The notes beneath the pieces are model-generated. The model was given only the letters and a program-made list of their open reading frames with translations. It had not been told where the DNA came from and did not search any database. 64,000 bases of DNA, from contig CAVSDB010000003.1 of assembly GCA_963726755.1 (NCBI GenBank), forward strand, positions 620,001-684,000, written 5' to 3'. Numbering within the stretch: position 1 is the stretch's first letter; the number at the start of each line of letters is the position of its first letter. This stretch comes from DATKIY01 sp963726755 (lineage in GTDB: Bacteria > Actinomycetota > Actinomycetes > JAHEKZ01). The position numbers were made by a program, and so were the translations under genes. Of this stretch, positions 36,548 through 45,063 are shown one piece after another.

Positions 36548-37074
36548 GAAACCAACCCCCTCTCTTGGAACAGCACCCGAAGCGCACGCATGGCGTAGTG
36601 GCAGCGGGACTTCACGGTGCCCTCGGGTACTCCGAGGAACTGCGCCGCCTCCGACATTGAACGGTCTTCGTAGAAGACGAGAACGAGCGCGTCTCGATGT
36701 GCAGGGCTGAGGGAGTCGAGTGCGTCGAGCAACTCGAATCGGTTGAGCATGGAGTCAACGCCGTCATCGGTGCTGACCGTCGCGCCCGGCTGTTCGTCGA
36801 GCACTTCGCGCGGTCGCGCCGATTGCGCGCGGTAGGCGTCGATGACCAAATTGCGAGCGACGCTGAACAGCCACGCACGTGGTGACCGTTCCTCATCTCG
36901 CAGGACCTCTGGGTGACGCCACGCTCGAAGCAAGGTCTCTTGCACGATGTCCTCAGCCCGCTGGCGATCACCACCGACCAACCGCGACACATATCCCAGC
37001 AGCACCGGGGCGTACTGGTCGTACAACTCGCGTACGAGTTGCTCGTCTGCTGGCGGAATCCCAGACACGATCAC
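36544..37074 (-). CDS. ECF-type RNA polymerase sigma factor (SigK/SigL-like)
   Basis: A 176-residue sigma-70 factor with only regions 2 and 4. Region 2 reads AEDIVQETLLRAWRHPEVLR and WLFSVARNLVIDAYR; region 4 reads LSPAHRDALVLVFYEDRSMSEAA and VPEGTVKSRCHYAMRAL. GTG 37074 is chosen because it overlaps the preceding stop (GTGA). The neighbouring anti-sigma gene places it in the SigK/RskA-like style. It presumably directs transcription of its own operon, but no matched promoter upstream of 37511 could be verified by eye. Confidence 0.88.
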   Translation of the reverse strand: MIVSGIPPADEQLVRELYDQYAPVLLGYVSRLVGGDRQRAEDIVQETLLRAWRHPEVLRDEERSPRAWLFSVARNLVIDAYRAQSARPREVLDEQPGATVSTDDGVDSMLNRFELLDALDSLSPAHRDALVLVFYEDRSMSEAAQFLGVPEGTVKSRCHYAMRALRVLFQERGLVS

Positions 37075-37511
37075 AATTGGGCGCGCGACCGCTGCGGATT
37101 CATCGACCCCTGGGTCGCCTCGCGGGGCCAGCCCAAGAACACCAGCGCCAGTGCAGTGCCGGTCGCAACCGCTTGGGCGACCAAAGTAAAGACTTTGTCG
37201 GAATACCAAGCGTGCTCGTACATATTGGGAAATGGCCCGATCTGCCCCACGTTCACAAAGTAATACAGGAGGAGCGCCACCACGCCGCCACCAGCGACCA
37301 GTGCAGCGATCCCAGCAGTTATCCGACCAGGACGCACCACGAGCAGGACAGCCGCAACGATGGCCATGACCGCCTCGATTCGGAACAGCGAGCCTTGGCT
37401 GATCGAAGCGGCCACCAAGTCGTAGCCGCTGGCAAGTTTCAGGTGAACGTATGCGTCAATCGCCAGTCCTACAACGGTGACCCCGACCAAGGATTTGCGC
37501 AACAGATCCAT
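37071..37511 (-). CDS. Four-helix membrane protein at the head of the sigma operon
   Basis: A 146-residue protein starting MDLLRKSLVGVTVVGLAIDAY at ATG 37511, with four hydrophobic segments (15-30, 48-65, 72-90, 115-135). HLKLASGYDLV and YYFVNVGQIGPFPNMYEHAWYSDK are polar loops. It resembles short DUF4383/DoxX-like membrane proteins of actinobacteria, but I do not assign a family. Its stop overlaps the sigma factor GTG, making it the first gene of a coupled chain. It could sense or stabilise membrane conditions relevant to the sigma/anti-sigma pair. Confidence 0.6.
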   Translation of the reverse strand: MDLLRKSLVGVTVVGLAIDAYVHLKLASGYDLVAASISQGSLFRIEAVMAIVAAVLLVVRPGRITAGIAALVAGGGVVALLLYYFVNVGQIGPFPNMYEHAWYSDKVFTLVAQAVATGTALALVFLGWPREATQGSMNPQRSRAQL

Positions 37512-37679
37512 CGCTAACCAACTTTCGTGCCAGTAGAGGCTTTCGCCTGTACCTACTAGCACGTGCCACCGACGACTACGGGTTCACCTCATTGGAGATC
37601 AACTTTCGGCTAGCAATGCACGCAGTCTGTCTGGCTCGATACGCTGCTGAGCCGCACCCTTCTCCAATGGGAGGACTCC

Positions 37680-38115
37680 GTGACGAAGGATTTTGTCAGT
37701 CGTCCACAGGTCTCTGTGTCGACCGCGCTCCGAGTGGTTGAAGCTGCACTGGCGCAAGGGGACGACTTCCGGAGTACCGGTGGCAGTCGCCGTCTCCGAC
37801 GCCGCAGGGAACGTGATCGCGTCCGCTCGGATGGACGACGCACCGCTAGGAGCCCTACGCCTTGCGGCCGACAAGGCCTACACCTCGGCGCTTTGGCAGA
37901 TGCCCTCCGGCGACTTGCACGAGTCGTCTCAACCGGGCGGCGCCGATTGGGGCATTACGTCCACCGAGGGCGGACGAATCGTCGTCTACGCCGGAGGACT
38001 CCCGATATTCGCCGACGGCGTGCTCGCCGGAGCGATCGGGGTCAGCGGCGGCACGGGCGCGCAGGACGCCGAATGTGCCCGGTCCGCCCTGGCGTCGACG
38101 CTCCCCGGCAACTGA
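37680..38115 (+). pseudogene. GlcG/HbpS-type heme-binding protein, frameshifted
   Basis: GTG 37680 follows GGAGG. The first 25 residues (MTKDFVSRPQVSVSTALRVVEAAL) are the N-terminal helices of the GlcG/HbpS family. An indel near 37765, close to GGGG, shifts to the frame with GVPVAVAVSDAAGNVIASARMDD, GALRLAADKAYTSALW and GGLPIFADGVLAGAIGVSGGT, the rest of the domain. The restored protein has about 145 residues, as expected. HbpS in Streptomyces binds heme and signals oxidative stress with a sensor kinase, which is not present here. Confidence 0.78.
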
Positions 38116-38131
38116 GCAAGTCGCGAAGGCT

Positions 38132-38146
38132 TACGTTGGTGTAATG
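38132..38146 (+). promoter_or_regulatory. Leaderless promoter -10 of the LigD-polymerase gene
   Basis: TACGTT (38132-38137), six bases (GGTGTA), then ATG 38144. No ribosome-binding site is visible. Confidence 0.45.
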
Positions 38147-39085
38147 CCGAGCGGCGCGAAGTCACCCGCGATCGAGTTGGAAGTAGGCGACCGCGACGTA
38201 CGCATCTCCAATCCCGACCGCGTCTACTTTCCGGCGATCGGCGCAACCAAACTCGACCTCGTCAACTACTACTTGAGCGTCGGCGACGGCATCGTCAACG
38301 CCTTGCGCGATCGACCGTGCATGCTGCATCGCTTCCCCACCGGTGTCAGCGGCGACAAGGTGCATCAGAAGAAACTCCCGTCTGGTGCTCCCCCGTGGGT
38401 CGAGACCGTCAGCGTGCACTTCCCGCGGTACAACCGCGACGTCAAGGAACTCTGCGTGACCGAGTTGGCCAGCGTCATTTGGGCGGTGCAGATGTCGACA
38501 GTCGAGTTCCATCCCTGGAACTCCCGTCGCGACGACACCGAGATGCCCGACGAATGGCGGATCGACCTCGACCCCATGCCGTTGTGCGACTTCGCGACCG
38601 TGCGGCACGTCGCGCACATCGCCCACGAGGTCCTCGACGAACTCGGGGCCACCGGGTGGCCGAAGACCAGTGGAGGAAATGGTTTGCACGTGTACGTCCG
38701 GATAGCTCCCGACAATGGATTCGCTGACGTCCGACGTGCAGCCCTGGCGTTCGCACGGGAGGTGGAGCGGCGCGCGGGTGGCGACGTCACCACGACCTGG
38801 TGGCGGAAGGATCGTGATCCGGGTGCGGTGTTCGTCGACTACAACCAAAACGCGCGCGACCACACGATCGCCTCTGCCTACAGCGTGCGCGGCAACGCGC
38901 AAGCGACGGTGTCGACTCCCATCGAGTGGGGCGAGATCGACGACGTCTTGCCGACCGACTTTACGATCGAAACGGTTCCCGCGCGGTACGCCGAGAAGGG
39001 CGACCTACACGCGGGCATCGACGAGGCAGTGTTCTCGATTGAGCCGTTGCTCGAGTGGGCAGACCGCGACGAGCGCGACGATTAG
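38144..39085 (+). CDS. LigD-type DNA polymerase/primase domain, stand-alone
   Basis: A 313-residue protein equivalent to the polymerase domain of bacterial DNA ligase D. VRISNPDRVYFPAIGATKLDLVNYYL starts the fold. EWRIDLDPMP holds the catalytic Asp pair, HVYVRI and GAVFVDYNQNARDHTIASAYSVRG the nucleotide and metal contacts. It lacks ligase and nuclease domains. In NHEJ such domains fill gaps with ribonucleotides, usually beside Ku and ligase genes, neither of which is visible here. Single-domain forms are also frequent in actinobacteria, where they may act in lesion repair. Confidence 0.88.
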   Translation: MPSGAKSPAIELEVGDRDVRISNPDRVYFPAIGATKLDLVNYYLSVGDGIVNALRDRPCMLHRFPTGVSGDKVHQKKLPSGAPPWVETVSVHFPRYNRDVKELCVTELASVIWAVQMSTVEFHPWNSRRDDTEMPDEWRIDLDPMPLCDFATVRHVAHIAHEVLDELGATGWPKTSGGNGLHVYVRIAPDNGFADVRRAALAFAREVERRAGGDVTTTWWRKDRDPGAVFVDYNQNARDHTIASAYSVRGNAQATVSTPIEWGEIDDVLPTDFTIETVPARYAEKGDLHAGIDEAVFSIEPLLEWADRDERDD

Positions 39086-39174
39086 TCGGCGTGAATGCAC
39101 AGCTAGGCACGCAGTGGGTCGGCTACTCGACTTGATCGATGAACTCTCGGGCAATCGTGGACGTTTTAGGTGTC

Positions 39175-39714
39175 ATGAAGGCAACCACAACCACAGCCCT
39201 CGGAATCGCAACGTTGCTACTCGTGGCTGCATGCGGTAGCAACGGCGGATCCAACCCACAGGCTCAGGTGCCGCAGGCTAGCCCCGGGGTCGACGTAACT
39301 GCGCAGTCAGTGCCGCAATTGGGTGAAGTTCTTGTTGACACGTCCGGAATGACCTTGTACACGCCGGACCAGGAGAATTCTGGACAGATCAAGTGCACGG
39401 GCTCGTGCACAACGATCTGGCTGCCGGTAACCGTGCCAGCGGGTAGCAAACCCGTCGCCGGACCTGGGGTGACCGCGCACTTGTCGACCATTCCGCGCTC
39501 CAACGGCCAGTCCCAAGTCACCGCGGCAGGCGTTCCGCTGTACGTCTTCAGTCTCGACACCTCGCCTGGTGCGACTAACGGCAACGCGGTTACGGATTCG
39601 TTCAACGGCACAACCTTTACCTGGCATGCGGTGACCCCTGGCGGTGGGTCGGTACAGGCCATGTCAACGCCGTCACCATCGACTTCGGGTACTAGCGGCG
39701 GATCCCGGTACTAG
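39175..39714 (+). CDS. Lipoprotein with secreted repeat domains (PF03640-type)
   Basis: A 179-residue lipoprotein starting MKATTTTALGIATLLLVAAC, with the lipobox Cys at residue 20. The body carries two modules of the 'secreted repeat of unknown function' type: LVDTSGMTLYTPDQENSGQI KCTGSCTTIWLPVTVPAG is one, and GVPLYVFSLDTSPG with NGTTFTWHAVTPGG is the other, with the paired Cys in CTGSC. The tail is Ser/Thr/Gly-rich. The family sits in the cell envelope, and some members bind metals or heme weakly. The neighbours give no pathway. Confidence 0.78.
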   Translation: MKATTTTALGIATLLLVAACGSNGGSNPQAQVPQASPGVDVTAQSVPQLGEVLVDTSGMTLYTPDQENSGQIKCTGSCTTIWLPVTVPAGSKPVAGPGVTAHLSTIPRSNGQSQVTAAGVPLYVFSLDTSPGATNGNAVTDSFNGTTFTWHAVTPGGGSVQAMSTPSPSTSGTSGGSRY

Positions 39715-39926
39715 CGGTCAGGCGCACGCCGGTGGTGCGGTGACCAGAGGTCGATCTGCGTTGGGATTGTTTCTCAGGTGATCCCGTGAGCGGCCACGCC
39801 AGACCCACCTGGTCCCCGTAGCCCTCGATCCACAGCGAATTATGGGCTGACCCTGAGGCTCCTAACAGCAAAGCCCTGAAACCTCGGTCTTGTTAGTCGT
39901 TTCCTGCGAGACATGGAGGTCATCTG

Positions 39927-40328
39927 ATGACTAGGGGCAGGCGTTCGGTCCGCCGCCGGGCATTGCTCGCAGGCACGGTGTCGGCCGGTGCGGTCTTGGC
40001 CGCATCAGGGTTGGCCGGATCTGCCGCCGAGGCGCAGTCGGCGACGCCACAACCGATCAACCAGTACTCAGGCCAAGCGCCGGGAGCACTTTCCTCGGCC
40101 TCATCCACGAAGCCGCGTGAGTTTGTCACCGACGGGGAAGCGGAAGAGGTTGGGCTGTCTGCGCTCCGGCACATCGGCAGTGGGACGGTCGCACAGGTGG
40201 TACGAGGGCCGCACGGCGGCCACTTAGTCACCGTCCACCGAGGAGACGGTGCGGTAGTCACCATCGTGCAGGACGCGACCCAGGTCAGTCGTTCGGTTCG
40301 GGTCGATCTCCCTCACTCTTCACGGTGA
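39927..40328 (+). CDS. Exported protein with Tat-like signal
   Basis: A 133-residue protein behind GGAGG with the start MTRGRRSVRRRALLAGTVSAG, a basic n-region and hydrophobic core ending near AAEA. It looks like a Tat or Sec signal peptide. The mature 90 residues are polar with a C-terminal beta-rich stretch (HLVTVHRGDGAVVTIVQD). No family is recognised. It precedes the zinc-dependent dehydrogenase gene by 95 bases, and the intervening sequence holds no clear terminator. Confidence 0.55.
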   Translation: MTRGRRSVRRRALLAGTVSAGAVLAASGLAGSAAEAQSATPQPINQYSGQAPGALSSASSTKPREFVTDGEAEEVGLSALRHIGSGTVAQVVRGPHGGHLVTVHRGDGAVVTIVQDATQVSRSVRVDLPHSSR

Positions 40329-40423
40329 CCACTTAGCCGGGGGACCTTCGCCTCTACGGACATGGTGCCGCCACGAGTGAGACTTGGAAGAAATTGCGGA
40401 CGACTGGAAATCGAGGTCCGAAG

Positions 40424-41479
40424 ATGAAGGCAATGGTGTACCACGGCCCGAACAAGAAGGCGTGGGAAAACGTTCCCGATCCGGTGATCCAGCAGCCAAC
40501 AGACGCGATCGTCAAGGTCGAGGTGACGACCATCTGTGGCACGGATCTCCACATCCTCAAGGGCGACGTACCCGCCGTCACGGACGGCCGCATCCTCGGC
40601 CACGAGGGCGTCGGGGTAGTGACTGAGGTCGGCGCCGGATGCACGAAGGTCAGCGTCGGGGACCGCGTCATCATCTCCTGCATCAGCAAGTGCATGGAGT
40701 GCGACTACTGCAAAATGGGACTGACATCCCACTGCCAGACACTCGGTGGGATCGGCTGGATCTTCGGCCATCTCATCGACGGCACTCAGGCCGAGTACGT
40801 CCGTGTGCCTTTCGCAGACAACGGCCTCATCCCCCTCCCCGCAGGCGTCACCGCCGAGCAGGGGACCATGCTCAGCGACATCCTCCCAACCGGTTACGAG
40901 ATCGGCGTTCTCTACGGCGCCGTGAAGCAGGGCGACGTCGTCGCAGTCATCGGTGCGGGACCGGTCGGGCTCGCAGCCATCATGACGGCTGCCACCGCTG
41001 GCGCTGGCAAGGTGATCGCGGTCGACGGCAACAAGTTCCGCCTCGAGGAGTCGCGTCAGTTCGGCGCCACAGACACCATCGACGCCACGTCTGGCGACAC
41101 GGTTGAGCAACTCAAGCAGCTCAGCCGCGACGGCCTCGGCGTTGACGTCGCGATCGAAGCGGTGGGAATCCCCGCTACGTTCACGACTGCCCTCGACTCG
41201 ATCCGTCCGGGTGGACGTGTCGCCAACATCGGTGTCCACGGGGCTCCTGTCACGTTCCCGATCGATCGCGACTGGATCAACAACATCACCATCACCACGG
41301 GTCTAGTGAACGCCACGACCGCACCCGAGTTGCTCGACCAGATCAAGAGCGGTGACCTCAAGCCCGAGAAGTTCGTCACGCACCGGTTCACGTTCGATGA
41401 GTTCGACGAGGCCTACCAGACCTTCGCCGACGCGGCCGATGAGCATGCGCTGAAAGTCATCATCACTAACGCGAGTTGA
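40424..41479 (+). CDS. Zinc-dependent alcohol dehydrogenase
   Basis: A 351-residue medium-chain dehydrogenase, starting MKAMVYHGPNKKAWENVPDP at ATG 40424 (GAGG upstream). It has the catalytic zinc motif (ICGTDLHILKG with Cys38), GHEGVGVV, and the structural zinc cysteines (CISKCMECDYCKMGLTSHC). VVAVIGAGPVGLAAIMTA is the NAD-binding loop. The sequence resembles the glutathione-independent formaldehyde/secondary alcohol dehydrogenases of the Adh family. The substrate is likely a small alcohol or aldehyde, not identifiable here. It is not part of the sigma-controlled operon. Confidence 0.9.
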   Translation: MKAMVYHGPNKKAWENVPDPVIQQPTDAIVKVEVTTICGTDLHILKGDVPAVTDGRILGHEGVGVVTEVGAGCTKVSVGDRVIISCISKCMECDYCKMGLTSHCQTLGGIGWIFGHLIDGTQAEYVRVPFADNGLIPLPAGVTAEQGTMLSDILPTGYEIGVLYGAVKQGDVVAVIGAGPVGLAAIMTAATAGAGKVIAVDGNKFRLEESRQFGATDTIDATSGDTVEQLKQLSRDGLGVDVAIEAVGIPATFTTALDSIRPGGRVANIGVHGAPVTFPIDRDWINNITITTGLVNATTAPELLDQIKSGDLKPEKFVTHRFTFDEFDEAYQTFADAADEHALKVIITNAS

Positions 41480-41542
41480 TGGGACGTACGAACTGGCCCA
41501 CCGAGGTAGTGGTGACCCCAACTCTGTCTAGTCACCGCAAGA

Positions 41543-41591
41543 CGCACGCTTCAAGTGTTGGAGCCTCAACACTTATGACGGTAGGCGTGCG
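41543..41591. terminator. Nested inverted repeat between convergent genes
   Basis: An inner stem AAGTGTTG/CAACACTT (8 bp, loop GAGCCT, 41553-41574) is enclosed by an outer stem CGCACGC/GCGTGCG (41543-41549 and 41585-41591). It lies between the 3' ends of the dehydrogenase gene and the delta-60 protein gene, so a bidirectional terminator is the simplest reading, although no T-run follows. Confidence 0.45.
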
Positions 41592-41652
41592 ACATATCCC
41601 CGGCTGTTTGCCCGTCCCCCGAAGACAGTGCGCGGTCCATCGATCATGACGG

Positions 41653-42829
41653 TCAATGCGCTCGTGTGCTGGGAGCCCGGGAAGGGGTCAAAGCGCGTTG
41701 TTTCACCACGGTTCCCGCTGCGTTGACTCGAGCCAGCCGAAGCCAACGATCCGCCTGGGATCTCCCGACCCAGCCGTCAACCACGATGGCCACCTCGCCG
41801 TGGTCCACCGCTGCGGAAGAAGGGGAACAACCCTTCGCGCATCTCCTGGTGACGGTTCCCCCGAGGCCGTATGTCGAGTCCAGCACTCCGGCGGATGTTA
41901 AGCGTCCGACGCCGTAGACGTCGCGCTTGTCATTGTCGACAGCGACTGTGATGGTCCCCGAGGGGTCAGCGCCGATTCTCAAAGGAGAGGCTGGCGTGTT
42001 GTCGTTCAGTTTGAACTTCGCGATTCCGTCGTTCGAGAAGGTTGAGTCCAGGGGTCCGTTGACCTTGAAACGTAGGACGGATGCGGGCCCACTCCTGCTC
42101 GAGCCCAGAAGCACACGATCCTCGGCATCAACCGTAAGAGCGTCCGCGAAGTTGAAGGCATTGTGCACAAGCTTTCGACCTGAGTCGCCCCATGAAGCGT
42201 CGAGCTGGCCATCGGGCTGCAGCCGCCAGATCGTGACATCGCAGGGCGGCGGATATGGATCGGTCGAAGTAACACCGCAGCCAATGCTGTGGCTGCAGCA
42301 CGAAGTTGCCGCCACGACTACACGTCCCCCACTATCGACGGCGACCTCTGGGTCGAAGAACTGCACCGGTCAGACCCGTGTCCAGCGCTGTACGGCCATC
42401 CTTGGAGAAGGACTTGTCCAGACCACCCTTCCTCGTCAGACGCACAACCAAGACTCGTTCCTTCGACTGCGAAACAAGTACCGGACGCCCGTTGGAACCG
42501 ACAGCCAACCCAGTTTTCAAGAACTTCCTGTTACCAGTTGTGACGATGCGACGTCCGTCACCCGCAAAACTCGAATCCAACTGGCCATGGGAGTCGAGTC
42601 GACTGACGAACAACCTCCAATGCCCATTGATGCGTTGACTTCCCGCCGCGTACACGTTCGACCCGTCCTGCACCAAGGAGTCGACACTCGACTTAGCTGA
42701 GGACACGTAAGTCTTTCCGTTCCCCGAATAAGCCGGGTCCAGAGGGACACTGCCAGCTGCTCCCGGCGAGGCCAAGGAAGCCACCAGCGCACCGGCAACA
42801 AACAACGATCCTGACGTGAAGAACCGCAA
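41653..42829 (-). pseudogene. Exported delta-60 repeat (beta-propeller-like) protein, frameshifted
   Basis: It starts at TTG 42829, nine bases after GGGGAGG, with a signal sequence (RFFTSGSLFVAGALVASLAS). The first frame ends near 42350 after three delta-60 repeats (LDPAYSGNGK, LDSSFAGDGR, LDKSFSKDGR), which bear the (L/W)D.(S/T)F...G pattern. The next frame gives FFDPEVAVDSGGRVVV and LDSTFSNDGIAKF repeats down to 41653. Restored length is about 390 residues. Delta-60 repeats are thought to form beta-propellers on secreted proteins of unknown role. The gene is divergent from the HAF-repeat gene. Confidence 0.75.
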
Positions 42830-43022
42830 AAGTGCCTCCCCTGACCAACGACCTAAACCAAGTTTGGGCGGACCGACCCAATGGACTCGGGTACTTCGTC
42901 CCGCGACGGCGTTCAAACGCGGGCCCTTCGCCTCTATTGGGCAGATGAGACCGACCCTACGTTCAACATGGCTGACTGCGGATGGTCGTGGTCAGTGGTG
43001 TACCGAACGAAGTGGGTGCGCT

Positions 43023-44189
43023 ATGGGCGCGATAACTCGAAGTGGCAATCAGAACTGGCGCCACCTGTGGTTGGTTGCGGTCACGGCCGTTTGGGTAGGA
43101 CTCGCTGCAAGCCCCGCAGGCGCGCAAGACGCTAGGACGCCTTCGGCCAGGGTTGAGGCAGCGCCTTCTGCAACAGTAAACGTCCTCGCGACGCCCCGCG
43201 GTGCATCAGCGGCGGGAGATATCAACGACCTGGGGTGGGTGGTGGGCAGTTCGACGACTTCTGCCGGACCCGACACCGCACATCCGGTCCTCTGGCGACC
43301 GCAAAGTCATCGAATAGTCGACCTGGGCCAGCTTGGGGCCGGATATCGCAGCGGAGGGGCCGGTGCCGTTAATGAGCAAGGACAGATCGTGGGTGCGTTT
43401 TACGGACCCTCGTCCTCCCTTCGGGCTTTCTTGTGGGACCCCAAGACACGGGACATGATCGACATCGGGACTCTCGGTGGGCCAAGTACCACTGCCTATG
43501 ACATCAACGACAAGGGGCAGATCGTCGGCTGGTCCGATACGGAACAAGGTGATCGGCGGCCCTATCTATGGCGGCCGAGTTCAGGCCGAATGGTTGATCT
43601 AGGCACCCTCGGCGCCAAGCAGTATTCACTCGCCCTGGCGATCAACAATCACAGTGAAGTGCTCGGCGTTGCCTGGGGCAAACATGACGTGAACTTTGGG
43701 GGACTGCACGCATGGCTATGGCGTCCAGGCAACGGGAGATTGATCCGCCTTGAGAACCGCGGCTTGATTGAGTGGAGTGACCCCAAGGACATCAACGACA
43801 AGGGTCAGGTTGTTGGTTGCACCATGAACGGCGGGTCCTCTGATGACGCCTTTCTCTGGCATCCAGGCAGTCGGACCACGCAAATCCTGAAGAGCCTCGG
43901 CGGTCACGCGTGCGCTTGGGGGATTAACGACAAGACCCAAGTGGTCGGCTGGTCGACCACCGCCTCGTCGGGCAACTTCCGGCAGCGCGCATTCGTGTGG
44001 CGACCGAGGACAGGACCGATGACGAGTCTCGGAACACTTGGCGGGCCTTCAGAAGCCACAGCCATCAACATCAAAGGCCAGGTCGTGGGCTCCTGCTGGA
44101 TGGGGAAGAGGTCAGGGCACAGCCATGCATTCCTCTGGAACCCACAGACAAAGAAGATGTTCGACCTCGGCTTGTTGAGCGATAACTAA
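43023..44189 (+). CDS. Secreted HAF-repeat protein
   Basis: A 388-residue protein. A signal peptide (LWLVAVTAVWVGLAASPAGA) is followed by seven to eight HAF repeats with the pattern (Y/A)DINDKGQIVGW-(S/A). Examples are ADINDLGWVVGSS, AVNEQGQIVGAF, YDINDKGQIVGWS, AINNHSEVLGVA, DINDKGQVVGCT and GINDKTQVVGWS, alternating with LWxP elements. The repeat probably folds as a beta-propeller and is found in secreted proteins with no known enzymatic role. ATG 43023 has only a weak upstream site. It is convergent with padR. Confidence 0.78.
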   Translation: MGAITRSGNQNWRHLWLVAVTAVWVGLAASPAGAQDARTPSARVEAAPSATVNVLATPRGASAAGDINDLGWVVGSSTTSAGPDTAHPVLWRPQSHRIVDLGQLGAGYRSGGAGAVNEQGQIVGAFYGPSSSLRAFLWDPKTRDMIDIGTLGGPSTTAYDINDKGQIVGWSDTEQGDRRPYLWRPSSGRMVDLGTLGAKQYSLALAINNHSEVLGVAWGKHDVNFGGLHAWLWRPGNGRLIRLENRGLIEWSDPKDINDKGQVVGCTMNGGSSDDAFLWHPGSRTTQILKSLGGHACAWGINDKTQVVGWSTTASSGNFRQRAFVWRPRTGPMTSLGTLGGPSEATAINIKGQVVGSCWMGKRSGHSHAFLWNPQTKKMFDLGLLSDN

Positions 44190-44289
44190 CCGTGTCCGAC
44201 AGCACTTGAGATCACGCCCAATATGTTGCGCGCCTGGTGGGCGCATCTGGTGTCGGGCTACATGATCGGGCCAACTGCCCACGAAGCTG

Positions 44290-45015
44290 TCACGAGTTTC
44301 GTGGTGGTTGCTTGCCCTTTGCTTTGCCACGCCGCGTCGAGCGTGACACAACTGCCTCAAGGCGGAGGCGGGTCTCGGCCGACGACTGGTCATCGATTGA
44401 GGGCCACGCCGCAGCGGCTGCTGCGAGTTCGGTAAACATCTGATCGATGTGGTTGAGCAGTTCAGAGGTCAAATCGACGGTGAGGGCGACGACCGGAAGA
44501 CGTTCGGGGAGGACCGGGCGTCCGTGGAACTCCCGCCGGTCATTGGCCCCGCCCTCACCGCGTTCCAGCAGGTCCATCGGACCGTCGGGCTCGAGGTATT
44601 CCGCAGCGATGCTCGCGAGCGAGGCCAGGGACTCCCGTGCAGCTCGCGCCGTCGCGGTAGCAGACGCGATCAAGGCGGCTGAAGTGGATCGGTCAGCATT
44701 AAACAGCCGCAGCAGTCCCTCGATATGGAGTTGCGGCTCCTCAGGCTCGCTGTCGAGCCAGAGGCGGAGTGCTTCGCGGCCGGCCGCGGTGATCGTGTAT
44801 CGCTTCCGCGTGCGCTGACCCGCTGGCTCCTCGACACAGGTAGCCCAGCCAAGTGCTACGAGCTTGCGCTGCTCGCGGTAGAGGTGGGCCTCGGAGACTG
44901 GCCAGACGAACCGGAGGCTGCGGCGTACCTGGGAGGTTAATTCGTAGCCGGTCCAGGAGCGAGCGGCTAGCAGACCAAGGAGGCCGAAGGTGGCCGGTGA
45001 TGTTGACGGTGCCAT
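44290..45015 (-). CDS. PadR-family transcriptional regulator
   Basis: A 241-residue regulator. Residues 8-90 form the PadR winged helix (TFGLLGLLAARSWTGYELTSQ, EAHLYREQRKLVALGWATC, RYTITAAGREALRLWL). The rest is a helical dimerisation region, longer than in minimal PadR proteins. ATG 45015 is six bases after TAAACT, consistent with a leaderless transcript. A perfect 17-bp inverted repeat sits on that promoter (45026-45042). The regulator is divergent from a VOC-domain protein and a cupin protein, which are its likely targets along with itself. Confidence 0.87.
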   Translation of the reverse strand: MAPSTSPATFGLLGLLAARSWTGYELTSQVRRSLRFVWPVSEAHLYREQRKLVALGWATCVEEPAGQRTRKRYTITAAGREALRLWLDSEPEEPQLHIEGLLRLFNADRSTSAALIASATATARAARESLASLASIAAEYLEPDGPMDLLERGEGGANDRREFHGRPVLPERLPVVALTVDLTSELLNHIDQMFTELAAAAAAWPSIDDQSSAETRLRLEAVVSRSTRRGKAKGKQPPRNS

Positions 45016-45042
45016 ATCTCCAGTTTACTCTCATTGAGAGTA
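45016..45042. promoter_or_regulatory. PadR operator overlapping the padR promoter
   Basis: TACTCTCATTGAGAGTA at 45026-45042 is a perfect 17-bp palindrome (8-bp arms, one centre base). It overlaps the minus-strand -10 TAAACT (45027-45022), which is six bases from ATG 45015. It also lies 21 bases upstream of ATG 45064, so it can block both divergent genes. Confidence 0.65.
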
Positions 45043-45063
45043 GTCCACAGGTAGGAGCTGGCT

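Noticed and set aside
38162..38902. 246-aa minus-strand frame
   Set aside because: Antisense to the LigD-polymerase gene and without a fold of its own.
40313..41239. 308-aa minus-strand frame
   Set aside because: Antisense to the zinc-dependent dehydrogenase, whose motifs are complete.
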